From Hemibagrus wyckioides (Eukaryota > Chordata > Actinopteri > Siluriformes > Bagridae), in contig NC_080712.1 of the NCBI RefSeq assembly GCF_019097595.1, forward strand, positions 26,762,646 through 26,826,645: 64,000 nt of DNA, read 5' to 3'. The translations under genes were made by a program, and so were the position numbers. Within the stretch, counting starts at the first letter, position 1; each line of letters begins with the position of its first letter. The notes beneath the pieces are model-generated. The model had not been told where the DNA came from. It saw only the letters and a list, made by a program, of their open reading frames with translations, and made no database searches. Below, one piece after another: positions 48,101-62,400 of the stretch.

Positions 48101-50249
48101 CCAGGAGTTGTAAATGTTTGTAACTTTCTTATATAAACCTAGATGACTGTTATATTCGTGTTATAGCACCAGGTTATTACTGATGATTGGTGATGGCATT
48201 AAAAGCCATGCCCTGCATTGGTCTCAGCTATTTTTGGTGGGAAAATTGGGCAGTAAGAGGACTCTGGGGAGGCCTCAGATTATCGTCTGGAAGACGGTTG
48301 CCGTGGACGCCCCGAGAGATTTGTGCCCTTTGGCTGTGCGCGCATTGTCCTGACGATAAAGCCGGCAAAAATTAGAATTTGAAAAGGCGTTTGGAGATTA
48401 GAATGGAGAAGTTGTTGGGGATGGGGTGGGGGGAGAGAGAAAAAGGTAGAGTCTTACAATCTCAGTGGCCTACTGGGAAAAGAAAGGGTGAGAAAATGAG
48501 GAAGGAGGAGATGGAAAACAGGAACTGGAGTTTGGTTAGGTTAGGGTGGGTTGGGTGTAAGGGGGGAGGTTGGGATGTTTGTGTTTAACTTCACTTGTCG
48601 ATTGAAGGTTTATGATTTTGTTATCAGTGATGTGGGAATGATTTCCTGAAACACACTGTGAGGTGTTATGTGTCCGATTTGAAAGGCGTCCTTATCGGTT
48701 CAATTCTCAATCGCTTCTCCAGTATCCTAGTGAAGGAGGTTGGTGTGAGAATTGGATGAGATGAGTTGAAGGAAGCTTAAATTACATGCTGCTCCTGAGG
48801 TGCAAATCGTAAAAAGGAAAAGTAGAAGAGGCGCGAGAAGAACAGCAAGCAGCCATTACACCTGTCTGTATAGTGACTGCTCTCGCATTTTCTCTCTTGA
48901 ACCCTTGCTTCCCTGGAGGCTGTTTTTCTTCCTTTAACATCAAGCTAGTGCCTGTGTAAAGGTATTGACATATCCTTGTGTTTTCCCATGAAGAATGAGA
49001 AAATCAGAGGATGGCAGGGGGTCCAGGCTGGGTGCAGGACAGAGTCATGGGGTCACGAGGGCAGGGGTGAGAGGTTACGGCTGGAAAAAAGGAGGTGTTG
49101 ACGGCATAGAACAGATGTGGCGGGATTTCAAAGTAGGAAACAGACATGATGAAGGTTTAAAGAGAATGAGAGAAAAAGTGTTCTGAGATGTTGCTTTTTT
49201 TTATTATTAGCTGGACTGACAAAGGTCAAGTGCCTTCTCTTTTTTTTTTGTATGGATTTTTTATCAAGAGTGAGCCCTATAAATATGTTTCGGAAGTATT
49301 TTAACCACAGAGAGCTCATCTGATCTGTTTCGCTTTTCTGCCTGTTTTCTGTTTTTTTTCCCTGCCTTTATATTGCATGTGACTAGAAATGCTCAGGTGT
49401 CTCTTGCCCTTCGCTCATAGCTCTCCTTTTTTACCACCTAAACAATCAGAATGAGGCTCATTCACTATGTTTAAGCTCACTTTCCAGTAAGATGCATGAC
49501 ATAATCCAGGTATTCGAATGCTCTGGTAGTGAATCTGACGTGACGGGACTTGTGTCCGAGGTTTCGTCCCTCTCACCTAAATGTCTTCAAGATCATGCCA
49601 CAAAAAGTGTGTTCTTACTCCTACTAGACTATTGTGCGCCAGGATAATGAGTCTCAGGTTGGAACAGACGACGTGGATCTGTGCCGTGCTCTTTTATTTT
49701 TTTTCCGAATCCACCTTTGATCGCACAATAGAAGGAAGCACACAAGCGAATAACAGTTAACTAACCGCTCGCCAAACACGGGCCTCCGGAAACATAAGGC
49801 GCTGAATACAGTTCCCATCAATCAACTGCCACATGACCGTGCAGTTGAAACAGCCAGTTTAAAAAAAAAAAGGACTTAATTATTTCCGGAACGGAGTAAA
49901 GCCAGGGAAAGGCGGAGGGAGGAGCAAAAAAAAAGAAGCAACAATAAAGTAACTGTACCTGTGTGGGGAAATATGCCTGGAAGGTTGAGATGGTCACGCA
50001 CGCTCCCCAAGCCCCCTTCAGTCCTGAGTGTGAAGTGATCTGGCTTTCCCCCGTTTTTCAGAGAAGGCTGTTACGACTCACATAATAGTACAGGAATGTC
50101 GCTGCAGGAGAGGCGTGCAGGAAAGCCTGGGAGTGCCGGTTGCACCTTTAATTAGTGCCTCGTCTCATCAACAAGTTCCACCATGCTTTTTCTCCGCCAC
50201 TGTTGCAGGTTTAACATCTCATCCAGAAGTACCTTTAGTAGCTCCGAGC

Positions 50250-50297
<48 letters not shown>

Positions 50298-53200
50298 TTC
50301 TTTTCTTTTCTTTTCTTTTTTAACAAGCTACAGTACATTTTTTTATCCTGCATTTAAGCATCTTCCTGATAACATATCTTTCTGTATCAATTTAACCATA
50401 TTAATTTTACCCAAGGCCAAAAAATGGAATTTGTGCCTAAGGTGCCTGTGTTCAGGATTGAATTTCTTCGTTAAACTGCACAGTGGTGCTTATGAAAGTG
50501 ACCATATGAAAGTTTTTACTGTTAAGAACTTTAATAAATATTTCTCTATATTTCTATAGTTTTTTCCCCACACAAATGTTTCTATCTTCAAAGTAAAAGG
50601 TGATATCAAACCCGTTTTTGTTCTCTGAGATGCCCCAAGTGCTTGTTAAAGGCGTCCTGACTGCAAAAAAGTTACTCAGAATTAAACGTAACAAATACAC
50701 AGAAGCTTTGTGAACGACGTGTTTTTCTTTTTCCATTCACTTCTCCTATTCGGCTTTTCCTCTGAAGGTGCGTCCGCTTTACTTTACTTAATCGTGTCTA
50801 TTCATTGAGGAAAAAAAACCCCTCACTTACTGCATCGCTTGTATGCTGCATCGTTTAACGCTTCATTAACAGCTGTGATGGATAGCAGAACCGTTATAAG
50901 CGCTTATTACGTTTTTTTTTATGTTTGTCTTATGCAGCCTTGAAATGAATAACAGATGGTGGAGGAGAATCTGATTTCCCCTTGACTCTACCAGCATAAA
51001 TTGCACATAATTGGTCAAACGAATAAGCAGGATTGTGGACTTCATTTGGGGCAAGAGTGGAATTGACAGGAAGGAAAGAAAGAAGAAAACCAAGGACATT
51101 TGTAATGGCAGTGGAATAAATATGGAGGGATTTTTCTATGCACAAATCATCCTTTCTCTTTACATATGACCGCATGCTTAAAAAAAACATTTCTGTGGAT
51201 GTAGTTAAATAAGATTTCGGTTTACTGAATATAGGACTGCGACAATACAATTACTGTTATACACTGTTCCGGAAAGTTCTTTCTTGATTGCAGAAAGTAA
51301 AGGAAAATTTCTTTGAATAATGAAGTCTAAAGTAAAAGTACGCTTGTCTAGTAGTCTGGAAGATGTAACCGGATCTCCTGACCAGCGCAGTTTAGAAAGC
51401 AAAGGTAGTGAACTCAAGAACTCGAGTATTTTACAAGCTTTACTTTGGAATGCCAAGATCATTGGCATGATCATAGATCATAAAGCGAAGGTGAATTGCT
51501 TTTCAAAAACGAGCAGCCTCAGTCCATTTTTGGTGCTTAGAATTTTTTGCTTTTTTTGCGTTTCCGTCTTCCATTTTAGAGCTGGGTCATGATGGTGTTC
51601 TCATGCTTTCGCTTGTTTTCTCTCTCATGTCACCCGGACTGCATTTTCCTTTATTCCTATGCACTCTGTCTCACCTGCTTTCTTTTCTTTCCTCTTTCCT
51701 CTCGCTCGTCCCTTTCCCCTACCCTTGCTCTGCAGACCCTTCCGTCAATTCCGAGAGCTCTAAGGCCACCGTGTGCTCGGTGCACCCAGGAGATATTGTG
51801 AAGCTGAACTGCCCGCTGCCTGAGGCAGCTGCCATCGTGTGGACCAAAGACGGCACGTCGCTTATTCCGGACAACCGCACGCTTATTGAGCGTGAGCAGC
51901 TTCACATCCGCCATGCTGCACCGACTGACTCGGGCCTGTACTCATGCCAGGCCACTGGCGCTAGGTCCACCGATGCGGTTTGCTTCATTGTTAATGTCAC
52001 AGGTGAGATGCCGCGACCGAAAGAGAACTCTAACCACCAGTCTACAAGCCCGGTTCGGGGAAAAATGAGATGATTTTAGTAGGATTCAGCGTGCGCTTAT
52101 CTTCTGGCTGGTCCAAAACCCCCATTTAGTGTCATTGAAGTGTCAAGATTATTTTTCGGAGTTTGACGTCAACGTGTTGGACGCTGCTAGGTGCAGGTGT
52201 TAGTAGTGCTAAAAGGGAAGGTTTGTTTATTACGTGGAATGCTAACTTTACCGTCTGTTGTCTTTAGCTATGCTTTGTTTCTGGACATTCAATTTCCAGT
52301 TTTCCAATAGACTAAACATGCAACTGCAATCTAAAATTAGCATTCCTTTGAATGAACCTTTTTGAAATTTAAGCAGCTTTTGTAGTAGTTGGTTAAGCAG
52401 TAACAATCATGTTAATACTTCCATTGCCAACATTGTTCCTTGATTTGTTAAGTAGCTGAAGTAGTATTGCATGAATGTAGAGACCGAGCTGTCAAAGAAG
52501 GACGGTTACAGTTTTGCCGGTGCTCTTGCAGATACCATCTCATCCGGTGACGATCAGGACGACGCTGAGCGATCGGATGATGTCGGGGCAGACACCGAAC
52601 AGATGCGTGAGTATCTGTGGGGGATTCATTCACTTAAGGTATTAGTGTTGGGCAAGGGAAGGTATCTGAGTGGTTAGTTGTGAATAAAAAGGTTGTCAGG
52701 ATTTGTTCAAATGTGGTTCAGAAGAGCCTTATGTAAGTTGTCTAACTCTCGAGAAGTGCTTCTTATCTGAGTGATCACTCCATGTTGGGATATTACAGAA
52801 AAATGTGCATTCCTGTGGATAAACAAAAGGAATAACATGTCTTTGTATAATAGAAATTGTTGTACTATATATATCTTTGCGGCTAGTGTTTTCTGCCTGC
52901 ACTCTATACAGAACAGAGAATAGATCTGTCTTGTTATTTTCTGTGAGGTTGGTTCGTGTTGTCTTTTGTCACAGATTCATCATTTTTTCACCTCAAAGCG
53001 TGGTGGGTCTGTTGATAGAAGAGCATTTCAGTACGGTTGCTTGTCAAGCGATTGTCACCAAGCCTTTTTAGACTCCAAGTAGGGCTCTGCATAATGTCAG
53101 CACAGACACATTCCTGGCATTCCCCTGCTGTTCTTTTCGTCTTTCTCCTACACTTTTTCTCTCAGGTAGCTTGGCCGAGAGGCGCCCGTCAGCCAGACTT

Positions 53201-56200
53201 GTCCATTATGGAAAGCACCCATCTGCTGTGTGTTATTTACCTGAAGAGAGACGTGTTTTGAATCGGGTTCAGGCTCAAAGAGTGCAGACAGGAAGTAACA
53301 ATGTGTGTCGCTGTGGTCTGCTTTGACATTTATCGTGTAGTGCGATAGAAAGCAGGAGACTATTAGATCTGTTAGAATTTTGAAGTAGAAAGGAAAAAAA
53401 AAGGAGAGGATATTGATGAAGATGGGACAGAATTACTCCCATAATATTTTATTCAGATCACACTGTTTTATAAACAAAGCAGAATCTGTTCTGGCACTTC
53501 ATGTAGATTTGGCGTCTTTCACCAATTTAAAATGGTCTGTAAATAAGTGGTGGTGGGGGGAGATGTGGTGGAGGAAAGAGAAAAGGAATGAAGCCATAAG
53601 CTTTTTAACTAGCAAGCTCTGGTTTGGATCAGGACCAGAACTTGTCTTTGCGTGCACTGTGTTGTTCTGGCCTTTGGCAGAGGATGGAGGTGGTAGTGAA
53701 GGTGGGGAGGGAATTATTGCATGAGGATGGACGGGGGGAAGTTTGGCAGTGTTTAATAGTGCGCTTGAGGCAGTTTTGGGCTTGATGGTTTGGAACGGTG
53801 CCCAACCGAACTACTAAGAACTCTTTCTTTGCAGAGTGGGCCTCAGCAGCAGCACCACGCTAGCATATCATCTTCCTCTTTTAACACCGTGCATCGTTTG
53901 TGTTTGGCCACTCCGGCTATATTGGAGTAGACATCTCTGGGCAAAAGGCTTTTCGCAAACTTTTCCGGTTTCTCTTCTTGTTAAGAGGGAGCAGCGCTGC
54001 TGAGATCTGTGAGGTCCTCGTAGAGGTTTTGAAGAGTCTTTGTTGACTTTTTTAAATCTGTTGGCCCAGTAGCTTGAGAATCATCCTACTGCTTGGGTGC
54101 TCTTGCTTTTAATAGCAAATAGTAAAAATGATAACAATGCAGTAGTGCTGGAACAAGTATCAATAGGATACCGGTAACTTATTTCCATTTGTTCATATGT
54201 CAGGAATTTGTAACAAAATGTGAAGAACAAGCCACCAGATTAGTGGGTGGGTGTAGAAGCTTTCTCTGGTGTTTGGGAGGGCAGCTGCTTTGAAATGTGG
54301 CATGTCCGGGCAGGGGCCATGGGAACACAGCCCTGCCACCCTTCTTGCCCAAGGGTCATCCTGTTCAACCTGTCTTCAAATCTTTGACCGCTGAGCATCT
54401 AAGCATTGCAAGGTCTTAAGGAACATACTGACAGAAAGATACCAGGTGTCCTGTTGGTCTGCAGGTCAGGGAGGTCAAAGGGTTAGAGAAAACAGAAAGG
54501 GAGATAGACAGAAAGGAAGAATCCTGCAGAGTTGATGATACCCAGAGGAAGGAAGTAAAAACTGCGATTGCATGTGGAGAGAAGGAAGAACTCTCTATAG
54601 TCAGAGAGAGAGAGTGAGAGTGAAGGGAAACCAATTGGCATGCCTTCACGCTAGAAGGAAGACCTGTGTTTACATGTTTGGTATCAAGTTATGCTGGAAG
54701 TTTCCGGTTCACACACACCAAGATCAGCCATATATGGTGAATTGTAGTAATTAGGACCATTCCATTTGAGGCAAGATTGCTACTGCTGTGTAAGAGTGCA
54801 ATTATTCACATTTTAATTATTCACGTAATGGTTTAAGAAACATCTTGATGCTTTGAATTTGAAAGGAAAACTGTTCTTGAGAACTTGAATCCACAGCAGG
54901 GAAAAAAAGACTAAAGTGAATCCAGAATTTGAAAGTAGAAGGCTAGGAATATGGGAAGTTTATTCCAGTGTTTGGTTTCAAGTGCTGACGGGGTCCCTGA
55001 AAGGAATGTGGACGCAGAATTTCATCAAAACCACATGTCCTTCAGTAGTGTTCCCTGTAAGCCCCAACTAACCGCCTCACCATCCACCATTCGTTTTTTT
55101 GTTTTTTTTGCCATGCTAAGAACAGGAGCTACGTTCCTAATGAGTTGAAAAAGAAACCGTTCAGCCCAAGCAAAGGAAATCGAACTGGATGGTCCCATTC
55201 TTCTTGGCAAGCCTCCCTTTCTTACACCCTCCACCTCCTCTGGCTGTTTTTTCCCTCTTCTTTCTCTGACTATCGTGTTCTAGAGGGAAAGCAAATATGG
55301 TTTTATTTAAGCCGTTTGGTGTGAATTGCACGGTGACGCTGGCTACAATGGGCTTTGTTGTTAAGCCGATCCGGGAGTGTGAATAACAGTTTGGATTTGC
55401 CTTCTTGTCCCCTTTGGCTTTGGCCTCTGCTCTACTGGTGTTTCTGCCGAGCTTGTAGGAACAAACAAAATGTGTGTTTATGTCTCTTTTTAATCGGCTG
55501 TTGAGGTCATTCGCAAAATCACATTTCATCTGGATTTATCTGAAAGTTCTTAACAGTTAAGACATGTACTTGAAACTAGCTTGAAATGAGAATGTTTATA
55601 CTGAAATATCCACGATCCATGATCTGGATGTAGTGTTCATAAAACTCCCAGTGTACTGGTTTTATAAAATAAATAAATTAGACTTTATCATGCACACATC
55701 TACAAAGACTTGGCAATAGTTGGCTAAGTATATTGTTAATCTAATGATAATGCTAATGTCCTGAATATATATTAGTGGAAACCTTATTTGCAATGAAATC
55801 CGTAAGAACTGAAAATCTGTGTTCTACATAAACGCATCATTTTCTTAATGATTTCTCAGCAAGCAATGCCAGCATGATTGGGACACTTTTTTTTTTTTTG
55901 CTTTTAGGGGCACCATACTGGACCTCGCCAGAAAAGATGGAGAAAAGGCTCCACGCTGTACCGGCAGCCAACACAGTGAAATTCCGATGTGCAGCGGAGG
56001 GAAAACCAGTTCCGACGCTACACTGGCTCAAAAACGGAAGAGCTTTCCGACCTGAAGACCGCATGGGTGGCTATAGGGTAAGACTAACACTTAAGAAGTT
56101 TCTTTGCATTCAGTATTCCGAAACACACGCACTCTACAATTCACACACATGGTTACAAATGTTGGAGGAAGAGACATGGTGAAATCAGTCTCGATAAGAA

Positions 56201-59200
56201 ATCAGTGTTGAAATGCTAGTAAGGCAGTTTGTTTCCATTTTAATTAAAGTTCTGACTAAACATTCCTCTGAATGTACCCAAGGCGAGGTCACTGGTGTTA
56301 ACAAACAGTCTAAAGCGCTATGCTGGTGTCTGGCCCCGACTCTACCCGACCCCTCGGTTAATGTTTAATAGATTTAACTGGAACACTTTGTTGGCCAGGT
56401 TTCCTCAACTAGTGATCATTTGTGCTTGCTGGACCAAGATGCAGAGATTTTGCTCTAAAACCGCCAAATTTTTTACAGCGTTAGAATCAAAATAATAGCA
56501 TACACTAAACCGCTTAATATCAAAGAATAGATTGTCTAAAGTTTTCTTCAGATCAAACTTTGGTTATTGTTCATGCACCATACTACAACTTCCAGGCACT
56601 GTGAAGACAAAGAAAACTTCAAAATTTCTCTTAGATTTGATTTATTCGCCATGGAAATACCATGACACCATGGTGTTTTTAACAAGACTTTGATTTTAGC
56701 TAAAGACCTTTAAATACATCCCACATGACAAGCTCTGTTTTGATTGGCGGCTGAGCACAGGGTGGGATCTGCATGTTAACAAACAAAATTGTCCAACAAA
56801 TCCTGTGGTGAACATGAAGAGAACTTTGTCTTTTTCTTCTATACTATAGCAAAGATTATGGTACTAAAAGCCAGAGTAGGAAAGAAGGAGTGGGATGCAG
56901 GTTGGATTTAAAGCGTGGTCTGCAGTCACGAGAGTTGCATTCCTAAGGTGGGGGTTCACGCTCTGAGCTGTCTGTCAGCGCGACGCAATTGCTTTTCCCA
57001 TGATGCTCTCGGCTGAAAAGCTCACCTCACTGGCAGGCTTGGAAGAAGTCTTGACCCCCCACCCCCCCACCCTCCTCCATTAATTTACCTCCACTTGCAG
57101 TTTCATTAATATTGCTAGGAACTTATTTTTCATGGACTACTAGCAAGTTTGAACTATAAAGCAAAGCCATTAATGAGTGGAATTAGTACTGAATAAATAC
57201 TGAGTGCATACCACTAGAGTACTGAGATAGTACAGAGTGAGTTCAGCAGCTGGAGTATTAGGGAAATGAATAGTACGTGAATACTGAATATGTACAAAAT
57301 TAATACTGAGAGAGAATGGATAATTGTTCAATATGAACTCTGAGTACTGAATGAATATATTAATGTATAGTAGGAGTACTGAGGCAGTATGGGTACTGAG
57401 TACTGAATGTAATATCATTGTTTAATAGTGGTACTGAGGAAGTATGAGTACTGAGTACTAAATGAATATATAAATTTATAATTGGAATACAGAGGCACTA
57501 TGAGTACTGAGTACTGAATGAATGTATTATTGTTTAATAGGATGACTGATGCGCTATGAGTACTGAGTACTGAATGAATATATTATTGTTTAATAGGAGT
57601 ACTGATGCAGTATGAGTACCAAGTATTGAATGAATATATAAAATTATAATAGGAGTCCTGAGGCAGTATGAGTACTGAATGTAATAATTTTAATTCATTG
57701 GAGTACCAAGGCAGTATGAAATTAGTACTGAGTACTAGTTTGCGGGTAGTGATTAGACAATAGTCTGTACTGAGTACTGATTTGTACTTTTTGTGCAGGT
57801 CCGACATCAGCACTGGACTTTGATCATGGAGAGTGTGGTTCCTTCTGATAAAGGCAACTACACCTGCATAGTGGAGAACAAATATGGCTCAATCAACCAC
57901 ACCTACACCCTGGATGTAGTTGGTGAGTATGTGTGTTCCTCTTTCTGAGGTTTATTATACAGGTGTGCATTGATTGACTCTGTGCACGAGTGTGTGTGTG
58001 TGTCAGTGTGGGTCAGGCAGGTGCAGGTGGACTGCATCTCAGAGGAGGGAATGTTGTTACACTGATGCCAACTGCTAAATAAGGAAATGGAGACTCAGAC
58101 ATGAGCAGGTGTAGCAGTGCGTGTGTGTGTGTGTGTGTCTCAGTCTCAGAGAGTATGTGATGCTTGAAAGGGCAAATTGTTGGACGTAAGATAAACCAAT
58201 TCCTGTACTTAAATGATAACTCTACCTTGAAACATTTATATTGAAATATTTGAATATTTGGGACATGTTTTGTGATTCCGTTGTATTTTTTTTGCGATCA
58301 GTTGCATTCAGATGATTCAGATACATGGTCTGTTTCAAATGTTTCACTTGCATGGTCTACTAATGAAACCTAGTTATGAATGGGAGATGAGATGTCAAAA
58401 GAAGCTACAAAAAGCAAATCTTCTGTTATAGCACTGTGTTTAGGGCTGCTCTACCATTCAGCATGATTTCCATTGTAACTATGTTTGAGAGAGTATTTTC
58501 CATTGATGTTCAATTCCATGTGAATGAGAAATCCACTGGAGAAGTAGTTGAGCTAGCAAAACATTGGAATCCAGGGCTATGATACACTCGCGGTAGAGAC
58601 TCGATCTGCCAGAAGATAAGCATGATGACATCAATGCTGGAAAGTTGGAAGCTTTGGAAATCTGTTCGAGCAGGTAGAATGACAGGTAGAATTGTAGGAA
58701 ATTGTTAAATAATATAAAAGTAAAAAGCAAGTTGATCACAGCGGATTTATCCTTTAGATATGCAGTGCGATTAGACATTAATTGAAATCTTCTTAATATA
58801 TATATTTACATGACATCATATACTTTATATTGAAACTATCTGCAATATAATTGAATATACATGTTTAATGATAAAATATATATATTTAAAGCATTCTTCC
58901 AAATTTTGTCAAAAAGAATGAAATGGGTCATTTTGACCCAGACAAAACCGAAGGGCTAAACAAGCTGACTGAAGAATTTCGAGTATGTTTGAGGTCTAGC
59001 TTGTGTTTGTCCAAGACCACCAGAGTGTTTTTATAGAGCAGTATCCATACTAGCACCAAACACTGGCAGTCTAAAGCTGAGACAAATAAACTGCTCCTTT
59101 TCATGGCCCTGCCCTTGGAGACGTTAAAGCAGCCTTTCAAATTGCATTGCCGCTGTTTTACTGGCGAGCTCTAAAGTCGTTTTTTTGACCAAGCTCCAGC

Positions 59201-59440
59201 TTGTCCTCCTAACATATAGCGTGAAAGAAGGACTTTATTCTAGGCAGTCTATGGAAGAGACAGGGGTCAGAAAACAGGCCACTGTTAATTCCCCAGTGTT
59301 CACTTAAAATTTAAAGTGCTTGTTTGAATCAAAATCTGTTTGTAAGTACAGTAGGAGTCGGTTATATTCTTGACAAAGTTGAACTCCCTGGCTATTTTAC
59401 TGTGCATCAATAAGAGGAGAAGAAAGAGGAGTAGAGACAC

Positions 59441-59480
<40 letters not shown>

Positions 59481-62400
59481 TGTTTGGTGGAATTTGAGTC
59501 GTAGCTAGTGATGTAAGAGCCTGAACTGGCTGAAACATCAAAGCCAGACTGAGTCCAAAGTACTGGAGCTTCTCAAAGGTAACCAAAGCAGCCTAATTAT
59601 ATCTGTTTATAGTGGCTTTCTGCCAGAGCACAAGCTCACGGCATCATCCCCTATAAGCAATCCCACCTACTCTATGCATATTCCCACTCTACATGTGGGA
59701 AGGTCTAAGAGTTTGACCTCACAGCCGTTTAACTTTTCTACTTTCCTTTGATTCAGTTGGAATAATACTCAAACAATATCATTTACTATATGTAATATGT
59801 AAAACAGCTGTTAAAGCAGGAGTTAACTATTGAATTTTAGGATTTCAGAATGGAAGAGATAAGCACTCACCCTGTTTTCAGATGGTCATGAGGTCCATTA
59901 TTGACAATTCCAAAGCCATTCAAGTCCAAGAGAGCAAAACTGGCCGTCTTTGAGGGTGGGAAAGAGGGCAACTAGAGTAAAACTCAAGCGCTAGCCTAAT
60001 ACTATGACATGATTTATCCACACACTGATACTATGGCCAAAAGAATCCATTAGGCCATCACCAAGTCAGCTCAGGTATGAGGAAGAGGGTAGATAGCGCT
60101 TACTCCTGAGTAGCTGCCTTTGTGCTTTTTATGTGGAGCAAGCATTTAAAGCAACCTTCACCTTCTCATGCTTTCTGGCTGAGAGTTTATCCTGTTCAGG
60201 AGGGTTTTGTATAAATGGAGGAAGAGTAGTCAGAAAGAAGAGCTACATAGAAGCTCTATGAACATAAGAAGCCATTAGGCTTTCGCTAAGTCAGCTCAGG
60301 TATGTGGAAGAGGGAACTGCCGCAAAAATTGAGTGACCTCTCAGTAATTGTAATGAGGAAAATTTTTTTTCTTATTTACATTAGTTGAAGTTTTATATAT
60401 CCACCTTATATAAGATTCTCTATAACCTATAGACCAGTGCCTAGTGCACAGTGAACAAGACTTTGTGACTCTTTGCCTGGTACAAAGTGAGCTAGACTGT
60501 GCTTAATGTGTCTTCACTTCATCCGCCTCGTCCCTTACAATCTCTGGTCTGATGACGCTGACCGCTTTCCAACCCTGCCCAGGCACTCTGGGCCAACTTA
60601 ATGGGTTAAGCAGAGTTCAGCAGTTTCGCTTGGACACACTGAGCCAGCCTGTGCATGCGTGAATAATGACATAATTGATAGATGCTGATCTGTGGGTGAG
60701 GGGGTACTTGTTGAATTTTTTTTTCTTCTTTTAATTGGAATTAAGGTTATGGTGTGCAGATGAACACCGGCATGGTAAGGAGGATTTGTACAGAGTGTGT
60801 TTCCTTAGCTACTGTGCTGAGGCCACAAAGGTTATTGGAATAGCATTTTTTACCACTGCGGTCATGGTTGTGTAGGTGCTAGACAAAACGGTTGCGTTTC
60901 TGGACTTTTTCGCACAGCAAATGCGCACTCACCATTTCCATTTTCAGAGCCTAGGGTGGAGCAAGAAATTCCACTGTGTACTGGCACAAGCTTAAGATTC
61001 TCTTTCTTTCTACAAGACTTATTTTACAGGCAAAGATGTAATTAGTGTGCGAGAGAGACTCGTGTGTCAGTATTCGCACAAGCAGAGAGAGAAGGATTTG
61101 TGAGAACGTTGGTATTTCTTTCAAGTCTACTAGCGACTATAAAAATAACCAGGATAAAAAATGCACCTTGGTTGCTTTCCAGCCAGTTGTGCAGGTCAGA
61201 TTCGCTTCTTGTCAAATGAAAAAGGGCAGGCGGAGTCTGAAACACCAACAGATGAGCGATAAAAAAGTGTTCTTGGCCCCCCACAATTTCCACCCCCCCT
61301 CCCCTTCCCTCTCATTCTCTGTTTAACCTCATCTTTCTTTTCACTCCCCATCTGCTGAGAGCCCTTTAGCCTTTTCCTTCTCTGACCCCATCCCCCTCTT
61401 TGCTCTCCTTCTTTCCCTCTCTTTTTACACTCTTTTGTTGGCTTTTCTTTCTGTCTCCACTGGTTCTTCACAATGCTCCATGCAATCCCAGTATCATCCC
61501 CCAAACACACACACCATCAGTAACCCTCCAGCACTGCTGCAGCCGACGTTTTAATGCTCCTTTAGGAAGGGTTATGTGAAAATACAGGAAGACGGGTCAG
61601 GAAGAGGAGTTACTTTCGAAAAGGTTGTAGATGTTACTGAAACCAGGGTAGAAAAAAAAAGTGCACTCAATTACAGACTGCCGAAAATGTTAAGTGCTTT
61701 ATGAGCAGTGTGGCAAAGAGGCGCAATTGAATACAGAGTGAATGCATTTGAGCTCCACCTTAGAGATTTTCTTCAGCTGCCATGTGGATACCACACGACA
61801 ACACACACACACACACACAATACAGCTTCAAAGATCTTTTTCCTTTCCTGTCCGGGTGCTGGTTTTTGTTTTGCCCTTATCGCCCGAGATAAAGTCATGG
61901 CTTTTTTTGTTTTGTGCGAAAGAATCTTAACAGCGTGCTGATAGCAGAGCAGGACCGGTGCCAGGAACTGCTCCGAGGCATACAACATTTATTCACACCT
62001 TATGGCAATGGGTGTATTACTTCTACTAAAGAGTTAGGATGGCTAAAATTATCTATTAAATAATGGAAGATATGAGCATCATGTATAATCCCCATCATTT
62101 CTACCTTTCCATCAGAACGTTCTCCACACCGGCCCATCCTCCAGGCGGGTCTGCCAGCTAACGCCACGGTGCATGTGGGAGAGGACGCTCGCTTTGTGTG
62201 CAAGGTGTACAGCGACGCCCAGCCACACATCCAGTGGCTGCATCACATCACGAAGAACGGCAGTCGATATGCCTCAAACGGAGACCCTTACGTTCGTGTC
62301 CTCAAGGTACATCCTCCTGCTTGGTTTTGGTGCACAGTGCATTGCAACAGATGCCTGGCGGTCAATCATTTTTCATTTTTCTTTTTTCATCATCCTCATT

